In this document: one piece after another, positions 7,731-16,081 of the stretch
Layout: every line of letters starts with the position of its first letter
Numbering within the stretch: the first letter of the stretch is position 1
NCBI GenBank assembly: GCA_964571965.1
Contig: CAZNFQ010000019.1
Coordinates: 1 to 29,197, forward strand
Reading direction: 5' to 3'
Source of the DNA: Sabulitectum sp964571965
GTDB taxonomy: Bacteria > Fermentibacterota > Fermentibacteria > Fermentibacterales > JCC-6
DNA: 29,197 nucleotides
Notes under the pieces: generated by a model
Database searches by the model: none
Told to the model about the DNA's origin: nothing
The model's input: the letters and a program-made list of their open reading frames with translations, nothing else
Position numbers and translations under genes: made by a program

Positions 7731-8501
7731 TCACGTAGGATAATCCAGATGTACTCCGAAAGCAATATTGATACAATCATCAAGCACGCTTTCTTCCGCA
7801 TCATGCAATGAACATCCCCGGACATGAAGAAGTTCCTCAAGCCTGTTGAACCGGTTCATGAAATCTCTCCCGGCGTTTCGCAGAGCCTTTTCAGGTTCAG
7901 TTCCGTTCTGCCGCATGAGACTCACCAGCAGGAAGAGAAGTTTTCCTGAGCTGACTTCGTTAAAATCCCCGGCTTTCAGTATTTTCATTGCTGCTTCCGC
8001 TGTTTCTTCCCTGCCCGGCCATGGATAACCCACTTCCGAGGCCCTCTGCTGGATGCGCCAGGCTTTCTGCAGGGCAGGCATCGATCCCGGAATGGAGTCG
8101 AAGAACTGCTTTTTCTCCTTCTTCTTCTCTTCGGCTTTGATGGACTCCCACTGCTTCTCCACCTCTTCAGGGGTCAAGCTGGATCTTTCCTGGAAAACAT
8201 GGGGATGTCTCCTTTTCAGCTTCTCGGTAATTCTTCCCGCAACATCGGCAAGATCGAAGCTGCCCTCTTCTCTGCATATCTCAGAGGACATTATTATGTG
8301 AAGCAGGAGGTCGCCCAATTCCTTTTTCAGCTCTTCCATGTCCCCCGAGTCCACTGCGTCGGCAACCTCGTAGGCTTCTTCCAGCATGAAAGGCCTCAGG
8401 CTCTTAAGTGTCTGGCTGCGGTCCCAGCTGCACCCGCCGGGGGAACGGAGCCTCCTCACAGCTTCCATAAGCTCCTGAATGGATTCGGTTATTCTATCCA
8501 T
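7731..8501 (-). CDS. mazG: MazG nucleoside triphosphate pyrophosphohydrolase
   Basis: This encodes 256 residues, close to the two-domain E. coli MazG. The family hydrolyses NTPs or dNTPs to monophosphate and pyrophosphate, clearing abnormal nucleotides. The Mg-binding pattern EExxE...ExxD is present as E41-E42-x-x-E45 and E61-x-x-D64. The family segments GCSWDRSQT near the start and MPALQKAWRIQQRASEVGYPW in the middle are clear. The ATG chosen (MDRITESIQELM) overlaps the lpdA stop by 8 nt, implying translational coupling. The frame remains open another 35 codons upstream, but those residues are antisense-like filler inside lpdA. KKKEKKQ in the linker is very basic. Confidence 0.93.
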   Translation of the reverse strand: MDRITESIQELMEAVRRLRSPGGCSWDRSQTLKSLRPFMLEEAYEVADAVDSGDMEELKKELGDLLLHIIMSSEICREEGSFDLADVAGRITEKLKRRHPHVFQERSSLTPEEVEKQWESIKAEEKKKEKKQFFDSIPGSMPALQKAWRIQQRASEVGYPWPGREETAEAAMKILKAGDFNEVSSGKLLFLLVSLMRQNGTEPEKALRNAGRDFMNRFNRLEELLHVRGCSLHDAEESVLDDCINIAFGVHLDYPT

Positions 8502-9858
8502 GCAGTGATCCGATACCGAAGCCCTCCGATGCCTCCATGAATATTTCTGAAAGGGTAGGATGAGGGTGAATGAAGGCAGATGCTTCCGCTGCCTTAATGC
8601 CGGCATTAACCGCCATCACAGCCCATCCCACAAGGCTTGAGGCATCCGCTCCCGCTATCTGGACGCCTATGATGCGGTCTGTCTTCTCATCTGCAACAAG
8701 CTTAATGAAACCCTCTGTTTCATTCATTCCTATTGCCTTTCCGTTTGCGATGTACCTTGCAGAGCTTACTTTAACTGCTTTACCCCGGTTTCTCCACTGG
8801 TCCTCACCGGGGCCGACCATGGCGATCTCGGGAAATGTGAAAATGCAGCCGCTCATTGCATCGGGGTTTACCTTTCTGTCAGCGGCTCCGAACATTCTGT
8901 GAACCGCGGCTATTCCCTGGGCACTGCCTGCATGGGCCAGCTGCCACTGCCCGGTTGCGTCTCCTGCGGCGAAAACCCCGGGAAGGTTCGTTTCCCCGTA
9001 CTCGCCGCTGATGATGTTACCCCTTCCGTTCAGTTCCAGACCCGCCTTCTCAAAACCGCATTCTTCGGTTTTAGACCTTCTGCCTATGGATACCAGTACC
9101 TTCGCGGCCTGAAGAACTGTACCATCCTGCAGTGTTACAATTCCCTGTTCAGGAGTTATGTCCACTGAAGCAGCCGGCTGACCTGTGTGTATCTTCACCC
9201 TGGACTTTTTCAGCGACTTCTCAACAACCGCCGTAACATCGGCATCAACCCCCGGCAGAATCTCAGGAAGCATCTCTACAATGGTCACTTTGACACCGAA
9301 GGAAGCCATGATGGATGCGAATTCACAGCCGATCACGCCGCCTCCAATGATGATAAGGCTTTCAGGAAGCTGATCCATTTCCAGGATCTCTTTGCTCGTC
9401 AGAATTCCCTCCCGATCCATGAAGCCCGGGATCAGCGGAGCTGACCCCGGTGCCAGAAGTATGTTTCCAGCCTTTATCGCCCTGCCTTCAACATCTATCA
9501 GATCCGCGGATTCCAGGGTCCCTCTGCCCCGGACTATCTCTATGCCAAGATGGCTGAAATGGGATTCTATTCCCTTCCTGAGCCTGGTTACCACAAGGTC
9601 TTTCCTTTTGGAGACAGCAGGGTAGTCCACTTCAAGTGTTCCCTGAAGACCGAACTTCTTTGCTGCAAGGCCTTGTCTGTAAAGGGATGCCGAGGCAACC
9701 AGGGTCTTGGTTGGAATACAGCCCCTGTTGAGACAGGTGCCGCCCAACTCGTCTTTCTCTATGAGAACCACCTTCTTACCCAGCTGAGCAGCTCTTATAG
9801 CAGGAACATAGCCGGCGGGTCCTCCGCCGAGAACTGCAAGGTCGTATCTTTCAGCCAT
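8494..9858 (-). CDS. lpdA: Dihydrolipoyl dehydrogenase (E3 component)
   Basis: This encodes 454 residues. It is the FAD enzyme that reoxidises lipoyl groups of 2-oxoacid dehydrogenases or the glycine cleavage system with NAD. Visible are the N-terminal FAD site LGGGPAGY, the redox disulfide in GGTCLNRGCIPTK (C42, C47), a second Rossmann site IIGGGVIGCEFA, the late FAD motif FAAGDATG and the C-terminal catalytic HPHPTLSE (His near 433, Glu near 438). The start has GGAGG seven bases upstream. No E1/E2 subunits or glycine cleavage genes lie in the window, so its partner complex is unknown. mazG is coupled downstream. Confidence 0.95.
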   Translation of the reverse strand: MAERYDLAVLGGGPAGYVPAIRAAQLGKKVVLIEKDELGGTCLNRGCIPTKTLVASASLYRQGLAAKKFGLQGTLEVDYPAVSKRKDLVVTRLRKGIESHFSHLGIEIVRGRGTLESADLIDVEGRAIKAGNILLAPGSAPLIPGFMDREGILTSKEILEMDQLPESLIIIGGGVIGCEFASIMASFGVKVTIVEMLPEILPGVDADVTAVVEKSLKKSRVKIHTGQPAASVDITPEQGIVTLQDGTVLQAAKVLVSIGRRSKTEECGFEKAGLELNGRGNIISGEYGETNLPGVFAAGDATGQWQLAHAGSAQGIAAVHRMFGAADRKVNPDAMSGCIFTFPEIAMVGPGEDQWRNRGKAVKVSSARYIANGKAIGMNETEGFIKLVADEKTDRIIGVQIAGADASSLVGWAVMAVNAGIKAAEASAFIHPHPTLSEIFMEASEGFGIGSLHG

Positions 9859-9884
9859 GTATGACCTCCGTATCGTAAAATGAA

Positions 9885-9912
9885 TTTCATTGTTGTGAGA
9901 AGGGAATATAAT
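9885..9912 (+). promoter_or_regulatory. Candidate promoter of the TPR-tldD-pmbA operon
   Basis: A perfect TATAAT (9907-9912) is preceded by TTTCAT at a 16-nt spacer, in the 127-nt gap between the divergent lpdA and TPR genes. The -35 is weak. I found no convincing separate promoter for lpdA in this gap, though the same AT-rich patch could serve both strands. Confidence 0.4.
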
Positions 9913-9985
9913 AGGGTCACAGGTTCCTCATCCCTTGCCTCTTGTATCGGAGGTATTGTAGGATTGTCGGGATGGAAATGGGGTT

Positions 9986-10738
9986 ATGGTGGCAGTTTTC
10001 TCCCTGCTTTTTTTCTGCCTTTCAGGCAGCATGAATATCGATTCGCTCACTGCGTCTCTGCATGTGGAAACCGGAATGGCATACCTTGAACAGGGTCTGT
10101 CGGACAGGGCACTCTTTGAATTCAACAAGGCACTGGAAACAAGCAGTGCAGCCTCTGAGGCTTATCTTGGAATTGCCAGGGCGTCCGCCATCCATGGCTC
10201 GTGGGACACTGCAGAGGAAAACTTTCTGGAATACATGGCCCTTGAGCCATTCGACTACCGCCCTGCACTGGAACTGTCCCAAATGCTACTGGGGTTTCCC
10301 GGAAGGCTGACTGATGCAGCCATGTATGCAGACATGGCCCTTGCTCTGGCTCCCCTGGACGGCATGTGCAGACTTGCGAAGGCTAATGCCCTGGCTGCTC
10401 TGGGAAGAAGCGAAGAAGCGGTTTCGGCCTATGAACTGGTAATAGGTGAAAACCCTGAATATGCCTCCCCCGCAAGGATCAGCCTTGGCGGGCTGCTCTT
10501 TTACACAGGAGACCTGAATGGCGCACGGGAGGTATTGCTGCAGGCGGCATCGGAAGGTGAAGCAGAGGCTCACCGGCTTTTGTGCCTTTTATACCTGGAT
10601 CAGAACGACAGGCTCCGCGCAGGTGACAGCGCGGGAAGATATCTCTTTCTCGAACCCAATGGAGACTGGGCCGACTCGGCAAGATGCATCCTGGAGGAAA
10701 TCTCATTCGAATCCGCAACCGGAAACCCGGGAGAATAG
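9986..10738 (+). CDS. TPR-repeat protein, probably exported
   Basis: This encodes 250 residues. The first 15 (MVAVFSLLFFCLSGS) are hydrophobic and read as a signal peptide or lipoprotein-like leader. The rest is about six tetratricopeptide-like helical hairpins from residue 25 to 245; examples are AYLEQGLSDRALFEFNKAL and ANALAALGRSEEAVSAYEL. Such repeats bind partner proteins and give no enzymatic clue. The ribosome site is weak (GGGG two bases before ATG, a better GGAGG too far upstream). A start at M16 is possible and would make it cytoplasmic. Its stop is one base before the tldD start, so the two are co-transcribed, and it could be an accessory to the TldD/TldE protease. That link is inference. 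Confidence 0.85.
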   Translation: MVAVFSLLFFCLSGSMNIDSLTASLHVETGMAYLEQGLSDRALFEFNKALETSSAASEAYLGIARASAIHGSWDTAEENFLEYMALEPFDYRPALELSQMLLGFPGRLTDAAMYADMALALAPLDGMCRLAKANALAALGRSEEAVSAYELVIGENPEYASPARISLGGLLFYTGDLNGAREVLLQAASEGEAEAHRLLCLLYLDQNDRLRAGDSAGRYLFLEPNGDWADSARCILEEISFESATGNPGE

Positions 10739-10739
10739 C

Positions 10740-12101
10740 TTGCAGAGATACAGGGAGCTTGCTGAAAAGGCAGTTGCAGGTTCAGAGGCTGACTTTGCGG
10801 AGATAACCATACTGAAACAGGAGCGGTCATCGGTTACCCAGTCGGGCATAATGAGTGAAAACGCAGGCCCGGTGGGAAGGCTTTCCGGAACCGCGAGGGC
10901 CTTCGTTTCGAACAGATGGGGAATCTGCGAGTTTCAGCATATGAACAGCATGCAGGAAGCCCTGGACAAGGCGGCGGCGCAGGCTATTCACAGTACTTCT
11001 CCCCCGGTTCCATTCCCAATGCTTCTTGGGGAATACACAGATACTTTTCACGACACACAAGGGGAAGTCTCCCTTGGAGATGTACCCCTCAGGGAAAAAG
11101 CCTTTCTCTGCAGGCACTACTGTGAACTTCTGGGGGCTTCAGCCAAGGCAGGATCAGCCAGGGTCTCCTATGAGCAGCATTCAGGGGACAGAGTAACGGT
11201 TAATTCCGCCGGTACAAGCGTCAGGGAAATAGAAAACCTGGGATCCATGCGTCTTGAAGCAGTGCTCCCCGGCGGGCGGACAGCCCTCAGGGAAATTTCC
11301 GTCAGGGGAAGCTTCGAACCCTTCAGAGGCCTGGAGAAGCTGATTGATGAAACAGGAAGAGATCTCCTGGTAAGGGACACAGCAAGTGTAATCGCCCCGG
11401 GACCCAGCAGAGTTATTCTGGACCCTGAACTAACTGGAATACTGGTTCACGAAGCCTTCGGACACCTTGCAGAAGCTGATTTTCTCGAATCTAATCCCGC
11501 CCTTGCTCATCTTATGCGAAGGGGATCTGAAATAGGCTCCAGCTGCGTGAACATAGTTGATGATACCGAGCAGCTCTCCATGCCCGGTTCCATGAAATGG
11601 GATTATGAAGGCAATCCGGGAAGAAAAACCGTTCTTGTAAGGAACGGAAAAATGGAAAGCTGGCTTCATACCGCAGGGACAGCAGCAAGGAATGGAGTTT
11701 CTCCAACTGGGAATGCCAGGGTAACCGATCCAGGAAGATCCCCTGAAGCTCGAATGACCTGTACCTACATGGAACCGGGTCAAACTTCCTTCGAGGACAT
11801 GCTGAAACATCTGGGTAACGGGCTTTTCCTTAAAGGTTTCATGGGCGGTGCAACTGATATGGACCGTTTCAGCATTGCGGTGCAGGAAGTCTGGACGGTA
11901 AGGAACGGAATTATTCAGAAGCCTGTAGCTCCGGTTGTAATAGCGGGAAGAGTTACCGACATTCTATCTTCTGTGGAGGAAGCAGGCGATGAGCTTACAA
12001 TCACGGGAGTTCTTAGAGGCTGCTCGAGAAGGGGAAGTTCTCCCATTCCGGTGAGCTACGGCGGTCCGCATGTTCTTATCAGTGAAATCCAGGTGAGTTG
12101 A
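10740..12101 (+). CDS. tldD: Zinc metalloprotease TldD
   Basis: This encodes 453 residues from a TTG preceded by GGGAG; the frame is open far upstream but there overlaps the TPR gene. TldD is the catalytic subunit of the TldD/TldE heterodimer, which degrades unfolded peptides and in some bacteria trims RiPP leader peptides. The family zinc motif HExxxH is present as HEAFGH (residues 237-242), and a late cysteine in LRGCSRRG (C428) fits the third metal ligand. Family segments GSFEPFRGLEKL, PDxGRSPEARMTCTYMEPG-like and GFMGGATDMDRFSIAV are recognisable. Its stop codon overlaps the pmbA ATG (TGATG), implying equal translation of the two subunits. Confidence 0.93.
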   Translation: MQRYRELAEKAVAGSEADFAEITILKQERSSVTQSGIMSENAGPVGRLSGTARAFVSNRWGICEFQHMNSMQEALDKAAAQAIHSTSPPVPFPMLLGEYTDTFHDTQGEVSLGDVPLREKAFLCRHYCELLGASAKAGSARVSYEQHSGDRVTVNSAGTSVREIENLGSMRLEAVLPGGRTALREISVRGSFEPFRGLEKLIDETGRDLLVRDTASVIAPGPSRVILDPELTGILVHEAFGHLAEADFLESNPALAHLMRRGSEIGSSCVNIVDDTEQLSMPGSMKWDYEGNPGRKTVLVRNGKMESWLHTAGTAARNGVSPTGNARVTDPGRSPEARMTCTYMEPGQTSFEDMLKHLGNGLFLKGFMGGATDMDRFSIAVQEVWTVRNGIIQKPVAPVVIAGRVTDILSSVEEAGDELTITGVLRGCSRRGSSPIPVSYGGPHVLISEIQVS

Positions 12102-13405
12102 TGACAGGGGCAGTCACCACCGGTTCAGAAATTCTTTCCGCCTGTGTGGAAGTTTCTTCCCAGGCAGAGGTTTCCGGTATTGAAAGAGAATATCGATCAG
12201 TGGAGTTCAGCCCTGTAAATACTGTTCCTACAACAGGTACCAGATCCGGATGGGGTCTGAGGATGATAAGGAACGGAAAGCTGGGTGTGGCAGGCCAATG
12301 GGGGCCGGTACGCCCCTTCGAGCTGGTGGAAAGAGGTATAGGAAGCTGCAGGTATGGGCCGGATGCGGGGTTTTCCTTCCCGGCTGAATCACCTGAATCC
12401 GTAACCGGGATCCCAGACAGTCTTTCGGCAACTGACCACGACGGGGTCTGCCAGTACCTGAGTGACATACTCGCAGAAGTCAGCAGGCTTGTTCCGGGGG
12501 CTTCGCTTTCTGCAAGGGTTTCCTGGGGCACCGATACTTTCCACCTTCTGAACTCCATGGGGTTCAGGGGAAGATACAGCAAGTCCAGAGCCTCCACTAC
12601 ACTGTCTGTTACCGTTCCATCTGACAGAGGTCTTCTCCAGTCAGGCTGCACCATCGACAGTTCCTGCTCACTGCCCTCTGTAAGTGATCTGGTGGAAATG
12701 CTGACCCTTCCTCTTGTAAACAACGGGCTCAGCCCCGGAGAAGCAGTTGGCAGAAAGAGAGTGGTTCTCTCTCCCTCTGCATTCTCCATTCTGCTGCAGG
12801 GAATAAGAACCGGAGTAAGCGGAAGACTGCTTGCAATGGGGGGCTCCCCTCTGGCCCGTATGGAAAACAGTCAGGTTCTCAGCGACAAGTTCACCCTGCG
12901 GGACATGCCTGATCTAAGCAACGGAGCTGCTTCAGCACCCTTTGACAGCGAAGGAATCCCTTCCAGGAACAAGATTCTTTTCGAGAATGGTGTTTTCAGG
13001 GGATTTCTTCATGACCTTCATTCGGCTCAACTATGCGGCGGAGAAACCACCGGAAGCAGCGGGAGAAACCTGGGAGAGCATTCAAGACCTGTCTGCACCA
13101 ACCTGGTGGCTGACACTTCCCCGGATGCTTCGGATCATACCCTGGAAGAAACCGGTTCAGGGCTTCTTGTAACTGACATTCTATCAGCAGGAGGGGGAGA
13201 CAGGTCCTCGGGACACTTCACCTTCGACTGCGGAAGGGTGTATCTGTTCAGAAGGGGAGAGATCTGCGGATACTACGACGGCTGTGTTATCTCCGGAAAT
13301 GTATACGATGCACTTTCACGGATAATTACAATGGGTGGAAAACAGTACAGAACAGGTTCAGACCTGCTGCCCTTCATCGCCCTGGACGGCATCTCCGTCA
13401 GATAG
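12101..13405 (+). CDS. pmbA: TldE/PmbA subunit of the TldD-TldE protease
   Basis: This encodes 434 residues. The ATG overlaps the tldD TGA by one base and follows AGGTGAG; a TTG one codon earlier is also possible. It has the U62/PmbA fold pattern: GWGLRMIRNGKLG near residue 50-65, then FSILLQGIRTGVSGRL, FTLRDMPDLSNGAASAPFDSEG-like and the NKILFENGVFRGFLHDLHSA stretch (shown here in pieces: ILFENGVFRGFLHDL). As expected for TldE it lacks an HExxxH zinc site. It is about the usual length (E. coli 450). Its last 16 codons are antisense to the end of the converging flippase-like gene. Confidence 0.9.
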   Translation: MTGAVTTGSEILSACVEVSSQAEVSGIEREYRSVEFSPVNTVPTTGTRSGWGLRMIRNGKLGVAGQWGPVRPFELVERGIGSCRYGPDAGFSFPAESPESVTGIPDSLSATDHDGVCQYLSDILAEVSRLVPGASLSARVSWGTDTFHLLNSMGFRGRYSKSRASTTLSVTVPSDRGLLQSGCTIDSSCSLPSVSDLVEMLTLPLVNNGLSPGEAVGRKRVVLSPSAFSILLQGIRTGVSGRLLAMGGSPLARMENSQVLSDKFTLRDMPDLSNGAASAPFDSEGIPSRNKILFENGVFRGFLHDLHSAQLCGGETTGSSGRNLGEHSRPVCTNLVADTSPDASDHTLEETGSGLLVTDILSAGGGDRSSGHFTFDCGRVYLFRRGEICGYYDGCVISGNVYDALSRIITMGGKQYRTGSDLLPFIALDGISVR

Positions 13406-14371
13406 ACCTTCTCCTGAAAAGTAGGCTTTCAATTGAGATGGCCTGATACCGTAAACGGGAAAAGCCGCTCCAAATGCCAGAACCTCTCCGGCGGTTATCC
13501 ACAATCTTCCCACCAGAGATACCATTTCAGCCAGTCCCGGTTCACAGCCGGGCACCACCAGGTGAATGAGCCATACCGTTGTCAGTTCCCTGGCACCCAG
13601 GCCTCCTGGTGCGAATATGGCAAGATAGCCAATACCCATGGCGGCAGGATATATCAAAATCCCCGGGAAGAATGGCATTTTCAGACCAAAGGCAAGACTG
13701 AGCAGCCAGAACGCGCCTCCAAGAAAGAGAAACAACCCTAAATAAACGGGAAGAAGGCCCAACATCTCGGTAAATCTGTATTTCCTGACGGTAACGCTGG
13801 TCTTCATTACTTTCCCGGCGACTGCGGCAAGCTTCCTGAAAAAGAAGGGGTGCACGGAAGCCATAAGAACAGCAGCAAGACCAATGGCAAGAACCGTTCC
13901 TGCCGTGGCTCCCATTCCAGCTTCAGCAGTTGCCACAGGCATAAGCGGAATTACGGTTATCAGGCATCCGAGAACTATGAAAACCGTTTCCAGGATAAGT
14001 CCCTGGCCGATCTGTACTGGAGTGAGACCGGCATTTCTGCTAAGGCTGTACTTTCCCATGGCCGCCCAGACTTTCCCCGGAACATACTTTCCCACCTGCG
14101 AAAGAAAATGAATTGCAAAGGCTTTCCTGAAGCCCAGATGAGCTCCTGCGGCTCTGGTGACAAGATCCCATGTGAAACCTGCAAGAATCAGGTGCACCAC
14201 AAGGAGCAGTGAAGAAGCCGCAAAGAAAGGAACGTCGAATATCAGGAGCTTGGAAATGCCGCCGGCCTGCTCCACCCCTGAAAGAAAGGATCTTCCAAGA
14301 AACCACATGGAAAGAACAATGAAGATTACTCCCAGAACCGCAACTGCGGGACTCCTCTTTTTTCTGCCCAT
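13358..14371 (-). CDS. Polytopic membrane protein, lysylphosphatidylglycerol synthase TM / flippase-like family
   Basis: This encodes 337 residues with about seven or eight hydrophobic helices (roughly 8-25, 42-66, 123-147, 157-176, 203-230, 234-254 and 289-307). It carries two signatures of the UPF0104/MprF transmembrane family: SQVGKYVPGKVW (91-102) and FAPGGLGARE (253-262). Members are thought to move or modify lipids or lipid-linked sugars; the lysyl-transferase half of MprF is absent, so the substrate is unknown. The start ATG overlaps the previous gene's TAA (TAATG), so I prefer it to an open frame 33 codons longer. The hydrophilic C-terminal tail is encoded opposite the pmbA 3' end. 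Confidence 0.88.
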   Translation of the reverse strand: MGRKKRSPAVAVLGVIFIVLSMWFLGRSFLSGVEQAGGISKLLIFDVPFFAASSLLLVVHLILAGFTWDLVTRAAGAHLGFRKAFAIHFLSQVGKYVPGKVWAAMGKYSLSRNAGLTPVQIGQGLILETVFIVLGCLITVIPLMPVATAEAGMGATAGTVLAIGLAAVLMASVHPFFFRKLAAVAGKVMKTSVTVRKYRFTEMLGLLPVYLGLFLFLGGAFWLLSLAFGLKMPFFPGILIYPAAMGIGYLAIFAPGGLGARELTTVWLIHLVVPGCEPGLAEMVSLVGRLWITAGEVLAFGAAFPVYGIRPSQLKAYFSGEGLSDGDAVQGDEGQQV

Positions 14372-14802
14372 TAATCCAGAACGCTTACACGACTGGGTCT
14401 GGTTTCCTTTGGCGGTTCCCTGTCGGTGCCGTTGAACGGAAGGAAACCGGAAAAGAAGGGAAGACAGCACAGCTGGAGCATTCGATTGAGTTTATCCTCA
14501 CCGGAATCATCGTCTGACATGATCTCTTCCACCATCCGGTAGAATGACTCTTCACGCTGTTCGCGGCTCTTCATTGAAATTTCTCTCCAGGCTGAAGGAT
14601 CTTCAAGTCTGTTAAGAATTTTTATGGCTTTCCTGTCAGGTTCGATCAGTGCATGAAATACCTGCCTGGAATCCCTGGACGTAAGCAGAGAAAAAATTTG
14701 CTTTCGGAAAAGCCTGCCCTGAACGATACCCCTGGACTGAAGATCAGACAGGGTCTGGATTCTCCCGGATATTCTTTCAACCGCGTTTTCAGTTGACGAC
14801 AT
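14371..14802 (-). CDS. Unknown 143-residue soluble protein in the hflX operon
   Basis: I do not recognise this gene. It is real by context: AAGGAGAG precedes its ATG, it overlaps the hflX end by 14 nt, and its TAA overlaps the next ATG. The protein is highly charged and predicted helical (for example SREQREESFYRMVEEIM) with no signal peptide. One short hydrophobic patch occurs near residues 110-122 (LCCLPFFSGFLPF), and the tail DREPPKETRPSRVSVLD is polar. The two adjacent cysteines in that patch are notable. It could be a small adaptor for HflX or for the membrane protein; nothing in the sequence decides this. Confidence 0.75.
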   Translation of the reverse strand: MSSTENAVERISGRIQTLSDLQSRGIVQGRLFRKQIFSLLTSRDSRQVFHALIEPDRKAIKILNRLEDPSAWREISMKSREQREESFYRMVEEIMSDDDSGEDKLNRMLQLCCLPFFSGFLPFNGTDREPPKETRPSRVSVLD

Positions 14803-16081
14803 GGCTCTCCTTCATCTGAAACCGAACTCCCCTGGATCGGAGATGGTTCTTTGCATGATCCATGCCCAGATAGAATCCGCAATGAACCTCCACGCCTCCC
14901 CGGGAATCCCTCTGGAAACTATCGATGATGCTGTTCTCTCTTATCCAGTATTCCGTGACGCCTGTGCAAATATCCATCTTGAGAAGGCACCAGTCCAGTG
15001 CTTTCCTGCGCTTCTCCTGTATCTCTTCGAGAAGGTCCGGTATTCCCTGTCCATTAAGGGCGGATATCCTTATTCCCTCCTGAACCGATGAATTCTCAAG
15101 ATCACACTTGTTCCACACGAGAATTCTCGGGATATCTCCTGCACCGATCTCGTCAAGGGTTGAAGCGACCGTGGACACCCGGGAAACCCTCTCCGGGTCC
15201 GAGGCATCTGCAACGAGAAGAACGAGATCGGCATCGGTTACCGCGTCGAGGGTGGTGCGGAAACTGGACAGAAGCATTTTGGGCAGAGCATTAATGAACC
15301 CGACGGTGTCGCTTAACAGAACCGTTTCTCCTCCGGGAAGCTTAAGCCTTCTGGAAGTTGCGTCCAGAGTGGCGAACAGCCTGTCTTCAGATCGTACTCC
15401 GGCGTCACACAGTCTGTTAAGAAGGGTGCTCTTACCTGCGTTCGTATAACCGGCAAGGGCTACGGAAAACATTCCCCTTCGCCTTCTTCCCCTGACTCTG
15501 GCTGCAGACTCAATAGCCTTCAGCTTTGCTTCCAGGGATGATATCCTTGTTCTGGCCCTTCTTCTGTCCACCTCCAGCTGAGTCTCTCCGGGACCCCTGG
15601 TGCCTATTCCTGCACCAAGTCTGTCAAGGTGGTGCCACATGCCGGAAAGCCTTGGCAGCATGTATTCCAGCTGAGCCAGTTCTATTCTCAACCTGGCCTG
15701 GGGAGTTCTTGCCTGAATGGCGAAAATGGCCAGTATCAGCTCGGTTCGATCTATCACTTTGCAGGAAGTAATTTCCTCGAGCCTGTTGACCTGACCGGGG
15801 CTGAGATTGTGGTTTACAACAATGGTGCTCACATCGAGGGACTTCGCCTGGGCGGCTATCTCTTCAGCTTTTCCCCTGCCGACGAAGAAACCGGCATCCG
15901 GTCTTTCTCTGTTCTGGGTAACGTTCCCGAAAACAGCACCGTCTGCACTCTCCACAAGCCTTGTCATTTCTGCGGTCTCAGACTTCTGAATGGAAGTTCC
16001 GCCAAGGGCTACCGATACCAGAAGGACCCTTTCGAGGCCGGTGTCGGTGACTGTTCTGAAAATTGTGTGACCGGAGGACAT
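14789..16081 (-). CDS. hflX: Ribosome-associated GTPase HflX
   Basis: This encodes 430 residues, the normal length. HflX binds the large subunit, splits stalled 70S or 100S ribosomes under stress and hydrolyses GTP. The N-terminal HflX domain shows DAGFFVGRGKAEEI, VVNHNLSPGQ and the DRTELILAIFAIQARTPQA segment (in part DRTELILAIF). Then comes the family hallmark GAGIGTRGPGETQLEVDRR (155-173). The GTPase domain has G1 GYTNAGKST (211-219), G3 DTVGF (258-262) and G4 NKCD (324-327). The carD TGA overlaps the ATG (TGATG), so both are co-translated. The ribosome site is weak, consistent with coupling. Confidence 0.96.
   Translation of the reverse strand: MSSGHTIFRTVTDTGLERVLLVSVALGGTSIQKSETAEMTRLVESADGAVFGNVTQNRERPDAGFFVGRGKAEEIAAQAKSLDVSTIVVNHNLSPGQVNRLEEITSCKVIDRTELILAIFAIQARTPQARLRIELAQLEYMLPRLSGMWHHLDRLGAGIGTRGPGETQLEVDRRRARTRISSLEAKLKAIESAARVRGRRRRGMFSVALAGYTNAGKSTLLNRLCDAGVRSEDRLFATLDATSRRLKLPGGETVLLSDTVGFINALPKMLLSSFRTTLDAVTDADLVLLVADASDPERVSRVSTVASTLDEIGAGDIPRILVWNKCDLENSSVQEGIRISALNGQGIPDLLEEIQEKRRKALDWCLLKMDICTGVTEYWIRENSIIDSFQRDSRGGVEVHCGFYLGMDHAKNHLRSRGVRFQMKESHVVN

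Noticed and set aside
9972..10034. 20-codon ORF (starting MEMGLWWQF) before the TPR gene, considered as a RiPP precursor for TldD/E
   Set aside because: The upstream GGAGG is too far away, it overlaps the TPR start in another frame, and it has no leader/core organisation.
10518..10739. Upstream extension of the tldD frame
   Set aside because: It lies wholly inside the TPR gene in another frame. The TTG after GGGAG matches the family's N-terminus.
12079..12789. 236-codon minus-strand frame inside pmbA
   Set aside because: It is antisense to pmbA, Ser/Pro/Thr-rich in shadow fashion, and has no ribosome site.
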